Shown here: in pieces, positions 62,107 to 64,000 of the stretch
How the letters are laid out: each line of letters starts with the position of its first letter
How positions within the stretch are numbered: the stretch's first letter is position 1
Assembly: GCA_039621445.1 (NCBI GenBank)
Contig: CP154954.1
Span: 67,862,714-67,926,713 of the forward strand
Origin: Euglena gracilis
Lineage: Eukaryota; Euglenida; Euglenophyceae; Euglenales
Length of the DNA stretch: 64,000 bases
Direction of reading: 5' to 3'
Program-made: the position numbers and the translations under genes
Notes under the pieces: generated by a model
Database searches by the model: none
The model's input: the letters and a program-made list of their open reading frames with translations, nothing else
Told to the model about the DNA's origin: nothing

Positions 62107-62161
62107 ACAGCCAATGCGCTGCAGCGCTGTGCACACCGCCAACTGGGCCGAACGTCTCGCT
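62107..62161 (-). CDS. Exon, helical (upstream block)
   Basis: A (CT)-rich tract ending in ctctcag is followed by ARRSAQLAVCTALQRIGC; donor TGT|GTGGTC. The frame stays open beyond the donor (VVDADFSF..). A motif upstream of this acceptor is shared with the E11 acceptor. Confidence 0.55.
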
Positions 62162-63807
62162 CTGAGAGAGGGAGAGAGAGAGGTTGGAGAAACTGCGATG
62201 TCTTTGCATGTGACACTCAATAAAATTCTACTTGGAGCTTTACTTGTGTGAACAGAAATGTGTTTGTTTGGGTATCACATTAACAACATAACAACACAAC
62301 AACATTTTTTCCACCCTTTTGCAAAGCCAAATCCAGGCTCATGGACATTAGCCTTGCAAAGGTTTGTCTCTTCAACTGCTTTCAAAAACTTCAGAGTTTC
62401 GTTGGACCTTTACTTTTGCCAATGGAAATGCAAGGCGCATTGGAGCAACCATCATGATGGGTGGGGACAAATTTGGCTAGACTCACCCAGAAACGCGATG
62501 CGTAGGGGGGATGCTATTTGTATTTTTTGTTTCGAAAAAGGTCCCAATAGATATGTCATAAAAATGCTCCTTGTTCATTTTTGTTTCCTCCCTTCGATGA
62601 TGGCCGATAATTTTACCCCCAAAAATGTCTTATACTTGACCATCAGATTCTGCAAGGTGCAAGAGTCGCATATTTTGAGCTCTGTGCTTCGCACAAATGA
62701 GTATGTCTTGAGGCAAGAAATCAATTCCATGTCCCAAGCCTCCAACAAGATGAACACAAACAAGCAAACAAGCAAACAAACAAAAAAAACCAACAACTGT
62801 GGATGAATGCTTCTGATTCTTGCATCTGAATGTACAGAATTTCAATTGCTGTTCGTTGTTTTCGGATTGAAAAAAAAAGAGAATAACTTCAAGATTTCAT
62901 GCACGTAAAACACTCCGGTGCATGAAGTACTTGTGATTCTGTAAACCCCCGAAGTAACTTTGCAGTGCCCTAAAGCTTTGTGTGACAAAATAACTTTTGA
63001 AGACCAAAAAAAAGTCCGTCCAAAAACTTTGCCCCCCCCCTCACAAAGAAAAAGAAACGTGAAAAATTACATACCTTTTTTGGGAAATCAGGTGGTATGC
63101 ACAAAAAAATAATCCGGAATCCCAGGTTGTACGATGAATTGCAACATTAACTTTTGCTACAATTACAATAAAACCGAATTGCTGGTGAGAAAAGTGGACA
63201 ATCGACCCATCAATGGCTTTGGGTACGCCCAAATAGCTTTGCAGGGGAAGAGGTGTGCTGACTTCTCTCAAGGTTGGTCAACTAACTTTTCAGGGGGCAA
63301 AATGATTTGGGAGGGTTACCCCTTTTGGTGTCATTTTGTTTTCATTTTGTCCTGCAGGTTCGTATAAAGACACGTGTATTTACCAATGAAAAAAAAACAA
63401 CAACAAAAAAACACAATTGCCAATTCTTCATCTATCGCATGGCACTGGAAGGGCATACATGAGATGAGATGTACACTGGCGACATCGTGCGGTCGTAGGC
63501 GTGCATTGTGCCAGGCTGCAGCACGGCGAATAAATATGAGCATTTGAGGTTTGAAGTTTTCAAAAACAACCATCCCAATGAAGTGAGCATTGCTGGAAAG
63601 CTACATGTCCAGAATTGCAGTTATAGATGTCATGGACTTCATGATCAGAAATGGAAGAGATGGAGAGGGTCGCGAAGGTTCAGAAGGATGACAGAAGGCA
63701 GAGGGTTCCCATTCCTGATCGGCAGAAAACCGTCTGCGGGACCGTCACGCTACAAATTTGCTGAACATCTGTATTTGCAAACCAGGTGGAGCTGGAGAGA
63801 AAGAGAC

Positions 63808-63885
63808 CTTGCGCGCAATATCCAGCTGATACTCCAGCTCCTTCATCTTACGCAAAAGCAAACCATAGATTCGTTGCATGCAGGC
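63808..63885 (-). CDS. Exon, coiled coil (upstream block, rightmost)
   Basis: Acceptor ccataaag, donor AAG|GTCTCT, 26 codons, phase 0 to 0. Contains IYGLLLRKMKELEYQLDIAR, heptad-like. Another possible 39-nt exon at 63477-63515 (WHNARLRPHDVA) does not fit in phase. Confidence 0.65.
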
Positions 63886-64000
63886 CTTTATGGTTCAAAA
63901 CAGGGGAAATTTAGAGGCGGAAAACATTGGGGAAAGGCTCCCTCCCCTCCAAAGCACAGCGTGAACCATTTTAGTGGACCAATAATACACGCCTTTCATT

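Overview
This is a eukaryotic, very intron-rich window, not a bacterial one. Coding signal comes as short GC-rich islands of 31 to about 200 nt, each preceded on the minus strand by a pyrimidine tract and AG and followed by GT. They are separated by long introns full of microsatellites, C/G-run-flanked repeats and transposable elements. Every credible host exon is on the minus strand. The unidirectional layout, transposon-associated introns and an alveolin-like Val/Pro repeat in a retroelement ORF suggest a protist, perhaps an alveolate (dinoflagellate or chromerid) or another alga. The species cannot be fixed from the sequence.

The main gene runs right to left from about 49.3 kb to about 0.7 kb. 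Reading phases join, with a few gaps, into one proposed protein: leucine-rich repeats (exons at 49.3-42.3 kb), a 20-residue linker exon (42.0 kb), ankyrin repeats (41.0-38.7 kb), and a polycystin-2/TRPP-type cation channel. The channel part has S1 (36.0 kb), the extracellular polycystin (TOP) domain (34.2-25.9 kb), S2 (24.4 kb), S3 (14.6-14.1 kb), S4 (13.2 kb), S5 (11.6-11.0 kb), the pore with an FGD filter (10.5 kb) and S6 (9.5 kb). A helical, coiled-coil C-terminus (5.8-0.7 kb) continues off the left edge. The channel identity is strong. The fusion of LRR and ankyrin exons to it rests on strand, order and phase and needs a transcript.

Upstream (50.9-63.9 kb), further minus-strand exons encode an FN3-like segment, helical segments and unrecognised pieces. 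They may be the 5' part of the same gene or a separate one.

Intron content: (i) the S2-S3 intron (14.66-24.32 kb) is filled by a plus-strand Penelope-like reverse-transcriptase element with several truncated relatives, each bounded by (GA)n. (ii) Short hAT-like elements (TIR CAGGC.. or CAGGGG.., mostly with 8-bp target duplications) lie next to exons, and in three introns the duplication itself supplies the GT or AG, as in introners. (iii) Foldback elements carry TTAGGG-like cores and 8-bp duplications. (iv) Two copies of a 1.3-2.0 kb TIR element occur, one holding a nested C-tract MITE. (v) There is a Tc1/mariner-like MITE. (vi) Long (CA)n, (GT)n, (GA)n, (GGT)n, (ACT)n, (AT)n and (ATGTG)n arrays are present.

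I saw no tRNA, rRNA, CRISPR array or bacterial-type operon. Stretches not listed separately are intron sequence, AT-rich or low-complexity, in which I see nothing else.
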